Numbered from the stretch's first letter, positions 23,729 to 35,046 are shown. The stretch is 64,000 nucleotides of DNA from Pseudomonadota bacterium (GCA_018241725.1 JAFEDI010000146.1:22045-86044); one strand, 5' to 3'. Made by a program: numbers and translations. The notes: generated by a model not told the origin, from the letters alone.

Positions 23729-23881
23729 ATGGACATGCATGGATTGTTGGGGGTCGTCGTCATCTTGGGCTGTGTCTTTGCTGCCATTGCGGCGGCGGTG
23801 TTGTTTTTCCGCGACATGAAAAACAGCAAGCGAGCCGAGCAACGCCGACAGCAACTCGTTTCGCGCCTGCGACCGAAGTAG
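23729..23881 (+). CDS. Tiny single-pass membrane protein, second copy
   Basis: The product has 50 residues (MDMHGLLGVVVILGC...), about 85% identical by eye to the element-borne copy at 7034-7180, with the same hydrophobic helix and VSRLRPK tail. It is followed by the second SRAP gene. It overlaps no other plausible gene. Function unknown. Confidence 0.65.
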   Translation: MDMHGLLGVVVILGCVFAAIAAAVLFFRDMKNSKRAEQRRQQLVSRLRPK

Positions 23882-23911
23882 CTGGCGCCGTTGGTGCTCC
23901 AGGCTGCTTTC

Positions 23912-24538
23912 ATGTGCGCCAATTTTCGCCCACCCTCCCCGGAAGCGCTTTCGGCCTTTCCGCTGCCACCGCCGGATTTCGCCTACGGTGAGGCCTATCC
24001 CAGGTCTGTCGTTCCCATCGTTACGAACTTTGCGCCGCGTATCTGGGTGCCAGCCTGCTTCGGTCTGATTCCAGCCTGGGCCAAAGACGCGAGGATCGCT
24101 CGCTCCACCTATAACGCCCGCACGGAAACCCTCGCAGAAAAGCCATCCTTCCGTAATGCCTGGACTCGCGGCCAGCTGTGCATCATCCCGGCGGAGACTC
24201 TCTACGAGCCGTGTTACGAAACCGGGTGTTCCGTACGCTGGCAGATTCGACGACAGGATGCCCGACCGATGGGGATTGCCGGGCTGTGGGAGCGAGTGGT
24301 GCAAGGCGACGGGCAGGTCGTCTGGTCGATGACCATGCTGACGGTCAATGCAGATGGGCACGCTCTTTTCGAACGGTTCCACAAGCCCGGCGACGAGAAG
24401 CGTGCTGTCGTGATCCTGCCTGATGGTGCCTGGGGGGCGTGGCTGAGGGCGCGTTCGGAGGATGAAGCGAGGGCGCTATTGACGCCCACGGAGCCCGCTG
24501 GACTGATCATTGGTCCGGCGCCCCGCGAGGGTAAGTAG
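23912..24538 (+). CDS. SRAP-family peptidase (YedK/HMCES type), second copy
   Basis: The product has 208 residues, beginning MCANFRP with the catalytic Cys at position 2. Blocks YNARTET, QLCIIPAETLYEPCYE and RFHKPGDEKRAVVILP match the element copy; the first 85 residues are nearly identical and the C-terminus diverges. It should form protective crosslinks to abasic sites in single-stranded DNA. The gene converges on a lipoprotein gene one base away. Confidence 0.9.
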   Translation: MCANFRPPSPEALSAFPLPPPDFAYGEAYPRSVVPIVTNFAPRIWVPACFGLIPAWAKDARIARSTYNARTETLAEKPSFRNAWTRGQLCIIPAETLYEPCYETGCSVRWQIRRQDARPMGIAGLWERVVQGDGQVVWSMTMLTVNADGHALFERFHKPGDEKRAVVILPDGAWGAWLRARSEDEARALLTPTEPAGLIIGPAPREGK

Positions 24539-24539
24539 G

Positions 24540-25328
24540 TCAGGGGCGGGTGCCCTGGAAGAACAAGCCGTTGCTGCGGGTTGCGTTAGGGGCTGCCAGA
24601 TAGAGCTGCTTGTTGGGGATGTCATAGAAGCCGACCCCGCTCACCGTGTCGGTGCCGAACGTACAGGAGCCGCCGCGGAAAGTGACGGACAGGTTGAATA
24701 CGTTGACCGACCCGCGAGGTGTGGCAATCCCGGAAAAGCTGCAGTTCGATGCAACACCCGTGATGGTGCCGTTGGCCTGAAGGGTCATGAATGCGGGCTG
24801 GGCTCCAGTGGGCGAAAGGGTGTTGCCCGCATAGGTGCCGGTTGCCAGTGAGGCATTGGCTGGCTGCTCATAAACCGGGTTGTACTGAGTCGAGAAGGCG
24901 AAGGACTCCCGGTTTTTGTTGGTCAGAACGCCACTGAGCGACGACTTGGCGAAGTAGCTGGCGGAAATGCTGACCGGATTGACTCCGGAGCCGTCGAAGT
25001 TGATGTCCACCGCGTCCTGTGCCGTGAAGTTGCCATTGCTGGCCTGGCCTGTGCCAGCAACAACGCCGGCAATCATGTCCTTGTTGTCCTTGGCTGAATA
25101 GACCGCATAGAAGCTGCCGTCATTGAGGATCACGCCGTAGATGCCAGCCGAACTGTCGCTCGTGCCACGCCACATGCCTTCCGCGGTGTCTGAGGCAATC
25201 AGCGAGGGATTCGGGGCTCCACTGTTGTTACTGCCGTTGCCTGCACTCACGGTGTTTCCGCCGCCCCCGCAGGCGGCCATGGACAAGGACAGGAGCAGGG
25301 TGGTTGAGGTTTGAATATGGCGGGGCAT
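24540..25328 (-). CDS. Exported lipoprotein of unknown function
   Basis: The product has 262 residues. The start at 25328 follows AGGAAT. Signal peptide with lipobox-like SMAACGGGG (Cys about 20), then a Gly/Asn/Ser-rich linker and a repetitive beta domain (GTYAGNTLSP, GSVNVFNLSVTFRGGSCTFG). Likely an outer-membrane-anchored beta-sandwich or barrel lipoprotein. No catalytic motif. The following 240 bases up to the tRNA promoter show nothing else. Confidence 0.7.
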   Translation of the reverse strand: MPRHIQTSTTLLLSLSMAACGGGGNTVSAGNGSNNSGAPNPSLIASDTAEGMWRGTSDSSAGIYGVILNDGSFYAVYSAKDNKDMIAGVVAGTGQASNGNFTAQDAVDINFDGSGVNPVSISASYFAKSSLSGVLTNKNRESFAFSTQYNPVYEQPANASLATGTYAGNTLSPTGAQPAFMTLQANGTITGVASNCSFSGIATPRGSVNVFNLSVTFRGGSCTFGTDTVSGVGFYDIPNKQLYLAAPNATRSNGLFFQGTRP

Positions 25329-25587
25329 GAGCACATTCCTGAGTATCGATCGATAGCGTGGCTTGCCAGAAAGGATGGGGTTTCCTGAATTCCCAATTGT
25401 CCTAGAGTCGTCTGTTTTTGACGGGTTATTCGAGGCACATGAAAGATGTGTCGTATTACCAATTCGATGTGCCGGTTGTATGTCAATGGCGTTTTTTTTG
25501 CGTCGGCGGTGAGGACCGGCTTCCCCGGCGATTTTCATGATCTGTTTCAATGGTTCGGGGCTGATGTGAGTGCGTTCTCGAAAAAGC

Positions 25588-25616
25588 TTGGCAAAGCACG
25601 AACAAGTAGGTAATAT
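25588..25616 (+). promoter_or_regulatory. Sigma-70 promoter of tRNA-fMet
   Basis: TTGGCA (25588-25593), 17-bp spacer, TAATAT (25611-25616), followed by a GC-rich discriminator CCGCCCCTC, 15 bases before the tRNA. Confidence 0.8.
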
Positions 25617-25630
25617 CCGCCCCTCTCCGA

Positions 25631-25707
<77 letters not shown>

Positions 25708-25719
25708 GTTTCAAGCGTT

Positions 25720-25751
25720 AAGGCTCAATCACTCAGGTGGTTGAGCCTTTT
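25720..25751 (+). terminator. Terminator after tRNA-fMet
   Basis: Nine-base stem AAGGCTCAA/TTGAGCCTT (25720-25728, 25741-25749) running into TTTT. Confidence 0.85.
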
Positions 25752-25831
25752 CGTTTCATGGGCTGCATCGGCACCGTTGCAGGATGCTGCGCCCTCGTGC
25801 GGTGCCATGGTCCCCGGTTTTGATCGTTTGT

Positions 25832-25891
25832 GGTGCATACGCTTGCTGGATACGGCGGGCACGATCGACATATGCACAGCCTTGGTGCATA
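25832..25891. promoter_or_regulatory. GGTGCATA repeats upstream of the hybrid kinase
   Basis: GGTGCATA at 25832-25839 and 25884-25891, with inverted TATGCAC at 25871-25877, in the 290-base region before the kinase start. Likely regulator binding sites. No gene is seen in 25752-26040. Confidence 0.35.
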
Positions 25892-26040
25892 ATCAAAACC
25901 CTATATTGCTTCAGGCTTTGTATGCCGCCATCTGCGTCTCCAGAACGCAATATGGGGCCGGTCGATGGCGCCCGGACGCTGCCCCGCCTGCAGCTCCCGG
26001 TGCATCCGTGGCAGGCCTGCGGCGCGATGTTCCCGCCACG

Positions 26041-29000
26041 ATGATCACAGTCCCTTTCTCAGTCTCCTTTTCGAAAAGCTCCGATTCCGCCCGTCGACGT
26101 TGGCTTCGCCTGGCTTTGCCTCTGGTTGCCGTTTCCGTTCTGATCGGTTCGGTCGGTGTGGTCGGTTACCGCTACCTGAGCGAGGAGACGCGGCGGGAGA
26201 CTCACCGCACGCTGGCCGTCATCGCCGAGCAGAAGCGGCAACAGATCGAGGATTCGCTGGCCGAGACACGCACCGATGCGGAACTCTATTTCGCCAGCCG
26301 ATCCCAGTTGGAGATGTTGTTCCGGGGATGGCTGAACAGTGGCCGCAAGGATGCCGGGCTCGTCGAGCAGATGCGCAACCGCATGCAGGAGGTGGCCCGC
26401 GTGCGGGGATGGGGTGGCCTGGCGATCGTCGATACCGATACGCACCCGGTCGTGGTGGTCGGCAAGGCCGACATCCGGGAGCATGCAGCGTTGGCCAGGG
26501 ACATCCTGCGCGAGCCGCGCATCGAGTTCGTCGACCTGCACCGCACGGCAGACGGCGAGGTGCTGTACGGCGTCCTCGCGCCGATCGGGGCGTCCGGCGA
26601 TAGGCCGCTGGGCGTGGCTTATCTCACCTGGAAGGCGGAGAGGGCCCTGTATCCGCTGGTGGAGTCGTGGCCCGTTCCGACACGTACCGCCGAAACCTAT
26701 CTGGTGCGGCGGGATGGCAATAACGTGCGTTTCCTTACCCCGCTGCGTCACCGGGCCGTGCCGGCCTTGTCCCTCGCCCAGCCCCTGGACCAGCCGTTCC
26801 TGCCGGCGGGGCGGGCAGCTGCCGGGGAGCACGGCATCCTTGCCGGAGGGCGGGATTACCGCAATGTCCCGGTGCTGGCCTATGCCTCCCCGGTGGGAGG
26901 AACGCCGTGGTTGATGCTGGCGGAAATCGACGAGGTCGAGGCCTATGCGGGCATCCATAATTTGGCCTGGGCGACAGGATTGGTCGTCGGGCTGGGTCTG
27001 CTGTTCGTTTATTCGGCGGGCTACCTGCTGTGGCGCCGTGACCGGGCGCGCCAGGAAATGGCGACCCTGCAGGCCCAGCAGGCGGCCGAGGCGCGTTTCC
27101 GGGTGATCTTCGAGCAGGCGCCGCTGGGGGTGGCCCTGCTGGATTCCCAGGGCGGACGCATCACCGAAGCCAACCGGCGCTTTGCCGAGATCGTCGGACT
27201 CGCGCCGGAGGAGATGGTCGGGCTCGACCCGATGAGCCTGACCCACTCCGATGATGTGGCGGAAAGCCGGAAGAGCATCGCCGAACTCAATGCCGGTGAA
27301 ATCTCCGGATATCGCCTGATCAAGCGTTACCTGCGGCCCGATGGATCGGTGGTGTGGGTCAGCTTGAGCTGCGCGCCGGTCCAGGTCGCCAACGAGGATC
27401 GCCACCGTTACCTGGCCATCGTCGAGGACATCACCGCCCGCAAGGAGATGGAGGAGCGCCTGCAGATCAGCGAGACACGGCACCGCCTCCTGGCCGACAA
27501 CGCCGTCGACGTCATCGTTACGATGGATCTCGACGGGCATTTCTCCTATATCAGTCCGTCTGTCGAACGCCTGCGCGGTTATTCCGTCGACGAGGCGATC
27601 GGCCAGCCGCTGACCGAAGTGTTGACCCCGGACTCCCTGCGCATCGCCGAAACCTATTTCGCCCGCCTGAAGAGCGGCCTGGTCAGAGGCGGGGCGCTGG
27701 AGCATTTTCGCGAAGAACTGGAAGTGCGCCGGAAAGACGGCACTTCCGTGTGGACCGATGTCAGCGCCAGCCCGTTGCTCAGCGCCGAAGGGGGTGTCGT
27801 CGAGATTCTCGGCGTGATCCGCGACATCAGCGAACGCAAGCGCTACGAATACAAGCTGCGCCAGGCCTCCGAAGCGGCCGAGGCAGCCAATGCCGCGAAG
27901 AGCGAATTCCTGGCCCACATGAGCCACGAGATCCGTACGCCGATGAATGCGGTGCTGGGTCTCGCCCAGGTGCTCGAGCGCGAACCGCTGGCCGGACATC
28001 AGCACGACATGGTGCAGCGCATCCGGATGGCGGGGCAGTCCCTGCTGGCCATCCTCAACGACGTACTCGATCTGTCCAAGATCGAGGCCGGGCAGTTGCG
28101 CATCGAACGGCGGCCCTTCGACCTGGCCGTGCAGCTAGCCAACCTCGACAGCCTGATGGGCCAGAATGCCCGCAGCAAGGGCCTCGCGCTGCGCATCGAA
28201 GGGCCGGACCCGCTGCCCGGCCCGCTGTTGGGCGATGGGCTCCGTCTGGAGCAGATCCTGTTCAACCTGACCGGCAATGCGATCAAGTTCACCGAGCAGG
28301 GCGAAGTGGTGGTGCGTGTCCGCGCCAAGGTGGTGGACGAGGCGTGCCTGAGGCTGCGCTTCGAAATCCGGGATACCGGCATCGGCATCGACCCGGAAGC
28401 CCTCAGCCGTTTGTTCGCACCCTTTGCGCAGGCCGATGCGGGTATCGGCCGCCGTTTCGGCGGCACCGGCCTCGGCCTGTCGATCTGCAAGCGCCTCATT
28501 GAATTGATGGGCGGCGAGATCGGGGCCGACAGCCAGCCTGGAAGCGGCAGTTGCTTCTGGTTCGAATTGCCGCTGCAGCGGGCCAGCGAGGCCGAGATGG
28601 CGGCCATGGTCGTGGCCGCTACGCCACCCAAGCCGACGGGCCCGCGCCTGGTTGGGGCCCACCTGCTGGTGGTGGATGACAGTGCGATGAATCGTGACCT
28701 CGTGGAACGGGCGCTGCGCCTCGAAGGGGCCAGCTCCACGCAGGCCGCTGACGGCTTGCAGGCGATCCAGATCCTGCAGACCCGGCCTGAACGTTTCGAC
28801 GCGGTGCTGATGGACGTGCAGATGCCGGTGATGGATGGCCTCACCGCGATGCGTCTGATCCGCGGCGAACTGGGCCTCATCGACCTGCCCGTCATCGCCT
28901 TCACCGCCGGCGTGCGCGAAGAGCAGCAGGCCGCAGCGCGGGCGGCGGGCGCCAACGATGTGCTCGCCAAGCCGATGGACCTGGAGCAGATGGCGCTGAT

Positions 29001-29463
29001 GCTGGAGCGCTGGGTCCGGACGGGCAGCCGTGCCCCGGCGGCCTGCGGGGCTCCGGCGGAGGGGACTGCAGCGAGCGCGCAAGCCACTGTGCCGGAGGAT
29101 GCCGGGCCGGCCGCGACGGACGACTTTCCGGAAATCCCCGGTATCGACCGGGAGCGTGCCGTCCAGCGTCTGGGGCGGGACCGGGAGATGTTCCTCGGCC
29201 TGCTCGAGCTCTTTGTCCACGACAACGCCACTGCGGTTGAGCAGGCTCGCAATGCACTTGCCGATGGCGACCGGGAGTCTGCGGGGCGGCGCATGCACAC
29301 TCTGGGCAGCAACGCCGGCTTTTTGTGTGCTTTCGACCTGATGGCCTCGGCGCGGGCGCTGGAGGCGGCCATCGACCGCGGCGAGACGGAACTCGCCGAC
29401 GGCTTCGATGCCCTCGAGCGCGAGATCGCGGATTTTGTCGAGGCCAGTGCGCCCTGGCGTTGA
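26041..29463 (+). CDS. Membrane-bound hybrid histidine kinase (dCache-PAS-PAS-HisKA-HATPase-REC-HPt)
   Basis: The product has 1140 residues. Transmembrane helices at about 22-42 and 305-327 enclose a periplasmic dCache-like sensor. Then come two PAS domains (about 355-475 and 480-600), HisKA with His in AHMSHEIRTPMN, and a HATPase with NAIKF, DTGIGI and FGGTGLGLS motifs. A receiver follows (VVDDSAMN, Asp in VLMDVQMPVMDG, Lys in VLAKPMD), then a C-terminal HPt with MHTLGSNAGF. It can run a full internal phosphorelay and hand off to an unlinked regulator. Longer upstream frames run through the tRNA and are excluded. Confidence 0.93.
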   Translation: MITVPFSVSFSKSSDSARRRWLRLALPLVAVSVLIGSVGVVGYRYLSEETRRETHRTLAVIAEQKRQQIEDSLAETRTDAELYFASRSQLEMLFRGWLNSGRKDAGLVEQMRNRMQEVARVRGWGGLAIVDTDTHPVVVVGKADIREHAALARDILREPRIEFVDLHRTADGEVLYGVLAPIGASGDRPLGVAYLTWKAERALYPLVESWPVPTRTAETYLVRRDGNNVRFLTPLRHRAVPALSLAQPLDQPFLPAGRAAAGEHGILAGGRDYRNVPVLAYASPVGGTPWLMLAEIDEVEAYAGIHNLAWATGLVVGLGLLFVYSAGYLLWRRDRARQEMATLQAQQAAEARFRVIFEQAPLGVALLDSQGGRITEANRRFAEIVGLAPEEMVGLDPMSLTHSDDVAESRKSIAELNAGEISGYRLIKRYLRPDGSVVWVSLSCAPVQVANEDRHRYLAIVEDITARKEMEERLQISETRHRLLADNAVDVIVTMDLDGHFSYISPSVERLRGYSVDEAIGQPLTEVLTPDSLRIAETYFARLKSGLVRGGALEHFREELEVRRKDGTSVWTDVSASPLLSAEGGVVEILGVIRDISERKRYEYKLRQASEAAEAANAAKSEFLAHMSHEIRTPMNAVLGLAQVLEREPLAGHQHDMVQRIRMAGQSLLAILNDVLDLSKIEAGQLRIERRPFDLAVQLANLDSLMGQNARSKGLALRIEGPDPLPGPLLGDGLRLEQILFNLTGNAIKFTEQGEVVVRVRAKVVDEACLRLRFEIRDTGIGIDPEALSRLFAPFAQADAGIGRRFGGTGLGLSICKRLIELMGGEIGADSQPGSGSCFWFELPLQRASEAEMAAMVVAATPPKPTGPRLVGAHLLVVDDSAMNRDLVERALRLEGASSTQAADGLQAIQILQTRPERFDAVLMDVQMPVMDGLTAMRLIRGELGLIDLPVIAFTAGVREEQQAAARAAGANDVLAKPMDLEQMALMLERWVRTGSRAPAACGAPAEGTAASAQATVPEDAGPAATDDFPEIPGIDRERAVQRLGRDREMFLGLLELFVHDNATAVEQARNALADGDRESAGRRMHTLGSNAGFLCAFDLMASARALEAAIDRGETELADGFDALEREIADFVEASAPWR

Positions 29464-29483
29464 GCGGGGCTTGCCGCGGAATT

Positions 29484-30530
29484 TCAGGACGCGCTTTCGG
29501 GCGCGTCTTTTTTTGCCCGCTCGGCCCGCGGCTGGCGGCGGTAGGCGCCGGGCGGGCTGCCGGTCCATTGCTTGAAGGCCCGGTTGAAGGCCGACGGGTC
29601 GTCGAAGCCGATCTTTGCGCCGATCCGCGCGATCGGCTCGTCGGTCTTGGACAACAGCGTGATCGCTGCATCCCGCCGCAGACTGTCCTTCAAGGACTGG
29701 AAGCGGCTGCCCTCTACAGCCAGCCGGCGTGCCAGCGTGCGCGCCGAGGTGTGCAGCGCGCGGGCCACGTCCTCGATGGTCAGCGGTTGGGCCAGCCGTT
29801 CCCGCAGATGATCGCCGACCCGATGGGTGACCGGGCGCTTGCTGGCCGAGACATGGAACCAGTCCATTGGCGCATTGCGCAGAAAGGCGCTCAGGGCCGC
29901 CTTGTTGCGGCGGATCGGCAGGGACAGGCAGGCCGGATCGAGATGCAGGGCCGTCACCGGCCGGGAGAAACGGGCCGGACCGGCATACATGTGCGGATAT
30001 TCGTCGGCGTGGGGCGGCGGCGGATAGGCCAGGTCGATGTGCTGGAAAGAGACCGGCTTCTCGATCATCCACGAGGCCACACCCTGGACCAGCAGCAGCA
30101 TGAACTCCAGCGCCAGGATGCGACGCTCGCCGAGATCGGTCTTTTCGATCAGCGCCACGCAGGCGCCGGATTCCGACTCACCCAGCGTGAACTGCAGATC
30201 GTCCAGCACCAGCCGGAAGAAGCCGGCGAAGCGGTGCAGCGCGACGCCGAGGCTGGGCGCATCCAGCATGGACAGGCACAGGAACTTCAGCGTGCCGTTG
30301 CGCAGCGGCCGGGAGAACAGGCCGGGCGTCTCATCGTCGTACTGGATGGCGAGCAGCCGGTACAGGGACGACAACTGCTCGATCGTCACGCGGGCGCCGT
30401 CGTGCTGCAGCTGCGCGGGCGCGATGCCGGCGCGCAGCGCGCAATCCGGGTCGAAGCCCGGCGTGTCGCGCAGATGGGCGATCAGCTCGGTGGCGAAGCG
30501 GGCGGGGATCGTCTGGGTCTGCGGATTCAT
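29484..30530 (-). CDS. AraC-family regulator (arabinose-binding-like N-terminal domain)
   Basis: The product has 348 residues. The N-terminal 180 residues form the ligand-binding domain typical of the OruR/ArgR-like AraC group. The C-terminal HTH_18 pair is clear: LTIEDVARALHTSARTLARRLAVEGSRFQSLKD and ITLLSKTDEPIARIGAKIGFDDPSAFNRAFKQWTGSPPGAYRR. It is divergent from the acyl-CoA dehydrogenase/thiolase/ligase/porin cluster across 370 bases and is the likely activator of that cluster. A directly repeated TGGCA-N5-TGTCA lies 36 bases upstream of its start. Confidence 0.88.
   Translation of the reverse strand: MNPQTQTIPARFATELIAHLRDTPGFDPDCALRAGIAPAQLQHDGARVTIEQLSSLYRLLAIQYDDETPGLFSRPLRNGTLKFLCLSMLDAPSLGVALHRFAGFFRLVLDDLQFTLGESESGACVALIEKTDLGERRILALEFMLLLVQGVASWMIEKPVSFQHIDLAYPPPPHADEYPHMYAGPARFSRPVTALHLDPACLSLPIRRNKAALSAFLRNAPMDWFHVSASKRPVTHRVGDHLRERLAQPLTIEDVARALHTSARTLARRLAVEGSRFQSLKDSLRRDAAITLLSKTDEPIARIGAKIGFDDPSAFNRAFKQWTGSPPGAYRRQPRAERAKKDAPESAS
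29488..29514 (+). terminator. Terminator of the hybrid kinase gene
   Basis: Stem GACGCGC/GCGCGTC (29488-29494, 29501-29507) followed by eight T. It overlaps the last codons of the convergent AraC-type gene. Confidence 0.88.
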
Positions 30531-30900
30531 GGTCGGACAGGGCTGGCCTGGGGAAGATGGAATGATGGCAGAAAATGTCAATTCGTCGTCCGCCTCTGCC
30601 ATCCCCGCCCACGGGGCGATCTCCTACCATGTCGCCATCAACGGGTGCTGCAAAGACGCCCGCCGGCCCCGGAGCGGGGACCGATAGCTATGGAGACACG
30701 ACAATCATGGCATTCCTTCAGAACCACGCGCACGTGACTTAGCGGGCGTCCCCGCCCGGTTGGGGCGCCGCCGTCGGTTGGCGCCCTTCGTCAATTTCCC
30801 TGTTGTCCCGAGACGGTCCTTGTACGCCATTGCCGGCGTGCCGAGGTGGGCGTTGTTACGCCTTCCCGATCGTCCCGGACTTCTGTTGCGAGGACCTGCG
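30531..30900. promoter_or_regulatory. Divergent regulatory region between AraC gene and acyl-CoA dehydrogenase gene
   Basis: 370 bases with no convincing gene. Contains TGGCA-N5-TGTCA (30566-30580), a 10-bp-phased direct repeat of the kind AraC proteins bind. No -24/-12 element was found, unlike the catabolic regulon further right. Confidence 0.4.
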
Positions 30901-32040
<1,140 letters not shown>

Positions 32041-32073
32041 TCCACGATTTCTTCGTCTTACAGGACTGTCCCA

Positions 32074-33264
32074 ATGACTTTCGCTTCGCCTTCAGAACCC
32101 CTGATCCTCGCCGCCGTGCGCACGCCTTTCGGGCGCCGTGGCGGTGCCTTCCGTGACACCCGTCCCGACACTTTGCTGGCGGCTGCCATCGACGGCGTGC
32201 TGCAGCGGGGCGGCCTGCCCGCCGAGCGGGTCGGCGATGTGCTGGCCGGCTGCGTCAGCCAGGCCGGCGAGCAGGGTGCCAACATCGCCCGCCAGGCCCT
32301 GCTGCTGGCCGGTCTGCCCGAGCATGTGCCGGGCGTCTCGATGAACCGCATGTGCGGCTCAAGCCAGTTCGCCACCCACGCGGCGGCCCAGGCGGTGGCT
32401 GCCGGCGACCTGGATTTCGCCATCGGCTGCGGCGTGGAAAGCATGAGCCGGGTGCCGATGTTCCTCGACCTCACGCTGGGCCAGGGCGACTTCCGCGGCT
32501 TCGATGGCCTGCATCCGGACCTGCTGGCCCGCTACCCGATCCCCCACCAGGTCGAGAGCGCCGAACGGGTGGCAGAGCACTGGTCTCTCGGCCGTGCCGA
32601 GCTCGACGCCTTCGCCATCGAGAGCCACCGCCGTGCGGAGGCCGCACGGGCCGTCGGCGTGCATCGCGAGATCCTGCCGCAGGCCGGTGTGGACAAGGAC
32701 GGGCAACCGATCCGCCTGGCCCACGACGAAGGCATCCGCGCCGTCATCGACCCGGCGAAGATGGCCGCGATGCAGCCGGTCTTCCGCCAGCCCGACGAAG
32801 GCGTGGTGACCGCCGCCAACGCCAGCCAGATGTCCGACGGCGCCGCCGCGGTGCTGATCGGCAGCCGGCGGGCCTGCGCCGATTTCGGCCTCAAGCCGCT
32901 GGCCCGTTTCCGTGCCCGCGTGGCGGTCGGCTCCGATCCGGTCATGCAGCTCACCGGCGTCATCCCCGCCACCCGGCTGGCGCTGCAGCGCGCCGGCCTG
33001 GCTATCCGCGACCTGGACTGGATCGAGGTCAACGAGGCCTTCGCCAGCGTGGCCCTGTGCTTCGCGCGGGAGTTCGAGCCTGACCTGGGCAAGCTCAACC
33101 CGTGGGGTGGCGCCATTGCCCACGGCCATCCGCTGGGGGCCACCGGTGCCGGCCTGCTGGCCAAGATGCTCACCGGGCTGGCCCATGTGGACGGACAGCT
33201 CGGCCTGCAGGTGATGTGCATCGGCCACGGCATGGCGACGGCGACCATCGTCGAGCGCCTGTAG
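32074..33264 (+). CDS. Thiolase (acetyl-CoA C-acyltransferase)
   Basis: The product has 396 residues with all thiolase catalytic elements: nucleophile Cys in NRMCGSSQFA, NEAFA, HGHPLGATG, and the second Cys in VMCIGHGMA. It cleaves a 3-oxoacyl-CoA with CoA. Starts 33 bases after the acyl-CoA dehydrogenase gene. No enoyl-CoA hydratase or hydroxyacyl-CoA dehydrogenase gene is in the cluster, so the middle beta-oxidation steps must come from elsewhere. Confidence 0.93.
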   Translation: MTFASPSEPLILAAVRTPFGRRGGAFRDTRPDTLLAAAIDGVLQRGGLPAERVGDVLAGCVSQAGEQGANIARQALLLAGLPEHVPGVSMNRMCGSSQFATHAAAQAVAAGDLDFAIGCGVESMSRVPMFLDLTLGQGDFRGFDGLHPDLLARYPIPHQVESAERVAEHWSLGRAELDAFAIESHRRAEAARAVGVHREILPQAGVDKDGQPIRLAHDEGIRAVIDPAKMAAMQPVFRQPDEGVVTAANASQMSDGAAAVLIGSRRACADFGLKPLARFRARVAVGSDPVMQLTGVIPATRLALQRAGLAIRDLDWIEVNEAFASVALCFAREFEPDLGKLNPWGGAIAHGHPLGATGAGLLAKMLTGLAHVDGQLGLQVMCIGHGMATATIVERL

Positions 33265-33321
33265 CCACCCCGCCGCGACAACAAAGACAAGCATGCACCG
33301 GAACCGAAGGAGGAGACCCAC

Positions 33322-34875
33322 ATGAACGACATTCGCAACGATGTCCGCCGCGCCAGCCGCAACCTGATCGGCGATGCGCTGCACCGCTCGGTGCGCCGCA
33401 ATCCGGCCAAGGAGGCGCTGCGCTTCCAGGCGCGCAGCTGGACTTATGCACGCCTCGACGCCGCCGCCAACCGGGTGGCCAACCAGCTGCTGGGCCTCGG
33501 CCTGCAAAGCGGCGACCGGGTGGCCGCCTACGGCCGCAACTCCGACGCCTACGTGATCCTGTGGCTGGGCTGCGTGCGCGCCGGCCTGATCCACGTGCCG
33601 ATCAACTACGCGCTGATCGACAGCGAGCTGCGCTACATCGTCGAGCAGTCCGGCGCCCGCGCGCTGTTCTGCGATATCGACATCGCCAGCCACGTGCAGG
33701 CCCTCGGCCCGACGCTGGCCTGCGAATGGCAGGGCACGCTGCATGGCGGTGAGGGCGCCCACGACGTGCTGGCCTGGGCCGACACGCCGGGCCGCGACGA
33801 CGCGCCGCTGCTCGGCATCGACGAGGAGAGCATCGCCCAGTTGCTGTACACCTCCGGTACGACGGCGGCGCCGAAGGGCGCGATGATGAGCCACCGGGCG
33901 CTGCTGGCGGAATACACCAGCACGCTGCTGGCCACCGACATCAAGCCCGGCGACCGTTCCCTGGCCTCGTTGCCCCTCTACCACTCGGCGCAGATGCACG
34001 TCTTCCTGATGCCGCAGCTGCTGGTCGGCGCGACCACCATCATCCTGCCGGCGCCCCAGGCCGAGGCGTGCTTCGCGCTGATCGCCGCCGAGAAGATCAC
34101 CTCCTTCTTCGCGCCGCCGACGGTGTGGATCGCCTTCCTGCGCCATCCGGCTTTCGCGGGCAGCGACCTGTCCTCGCTGGAGAAGGGCTACTACGGCGCC
34201 TCCATCATGCCGGTGGCGGTGGTGCAGGAGCTGGCCGCCCGCCTGCCGGCCCTGCAGCTCTACAACTGCTACGGGCAGAGCGAGATCGCCCCGCTGGCGA
34301 CGGTGCTGCGCCCCGAGGAGCACGCCGAGCGGCCGGCTTCGGCGGGGCGGCCGATCTTCAACGTGGAAACGCGCATCGTCGATGCAGACATGAACGACGT
34401 GCCGCCCGGCGAGATGGGCGAGATCGTGCATCGCTCGCCGCAGCTGATGAGCGGCTACTGGAACAAGCCGGAGGAGACCGCCGGCTCCTTTGCCGATGGT
34501 TGGTTCCGCTCCGGCGACGTGGGCTATGTGGACGAAGCCGGCTACCTGTACATCACCGACCGCATCAAGGACGTCATCAAGACCGGCGGCGTGCTGGTGT
34601 CGAGCCGGGACGTGGAGGAAGCCTTGTACACCCACCCGGCGGTGGCCGAGGTGGCGGTGGTGGCCCTGCCCGACGAGCGCTGGATCGAGATCGTCGCCGC
34701 GGTGGTGGCCCTCAAGCAGGGCGCCGCGGCCAGCGCCGACGAGCTGATGGCCCACGCACGCGAGCATCTGGCGGCCTTCAAGGTCCCGAAGAAGATCTTT
34801 TTCGTCGAGGACATGCCGCGCAACGCGTCCGGAAAGCTGCTCAAGCGCGAGCTGCGGCGGGTTTATTCCACCTAG
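33322..34875 (+). CDS. AMP-dependent acyl-CoA synthetase
   Basis: The product has 517 residues. Motif [19 protein letters not shown], motif YNCYGQSE, motif [34 protein letters not shown], and the C-terminal catalytic Lys in [11 protein letters not shown]. It activates a carboxylic acid to its CoA thioester through an acyl-AMP. The ATG at 33322 follows AAGGAGGA. With the dehydrogenase and thiolase it suggests uptake and oxidation of a medium-chain or branched acid brought in by the porin. Confidence 0.93.
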   Translation: MNDIRNDVRRASRNLIGDALHRSVRRNPAKEALRFQARSWTYARLDAAANRVANQLLGLGLQSGDRVAAYGRNSDAYVILWLGCVRAGLIHVPINYALIDSELRYIVEQSGARALFCDIDIASHVQALGPTLACEWQGTLHGGEGAHDVLAWADTPGRDDAPLLGIDEESIAQLLYTSGTTAAPKGAMMSHRALLAEYTSTLLATDIKPGDRSLASLPLYHSAQMHVFLMPQLLVGATTIILPAPQAEACFALIAAEKITSFFAPPTVWIAFLRHPAFAGSDLSSLEKGYYGASIMPVAVVQELAARLPALQLYNCYGQSEIAPLATVLRPEEHAERPASAGRPIFNVETRIVDADMNDVPPGEMGEIVHRSPQLMSGYWNKPEETAGSFADGWFRSGDVGYVDEAGYLYITDRIKDVIKTGGVLVSSRDVEEALYTHPAVAEVAVVALPDERWIEIVAAVVALKQGAAASADELMAHAREHLAAFKVPKKIFFVEDMPRNASGKLLKRELRRVYST

Positions 34876-35046
34876 TTCTTCCCGGTTCAGGGGTCCCTTT
34901 TCGCATCTTTCGAAGAACACGGCGGGAGGCTTGCGCCCGCCGCCCCGCGACGGCCTGGTGTGCCGGGCCGTCGCACGCCACAGCCCCCTGCAGAGGGGCA
35001 CATCGTTTGGCCGGCGGATAGCCGGTTTGAGGAGAGGAAACTGTCC

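Noticed and set aside
26059-28005. 648-codon minus-strand frame opposite the hybrid kinase
   Set aside because: Antisense to the sensor and PAS domains of a well-defined kinase; no family features.
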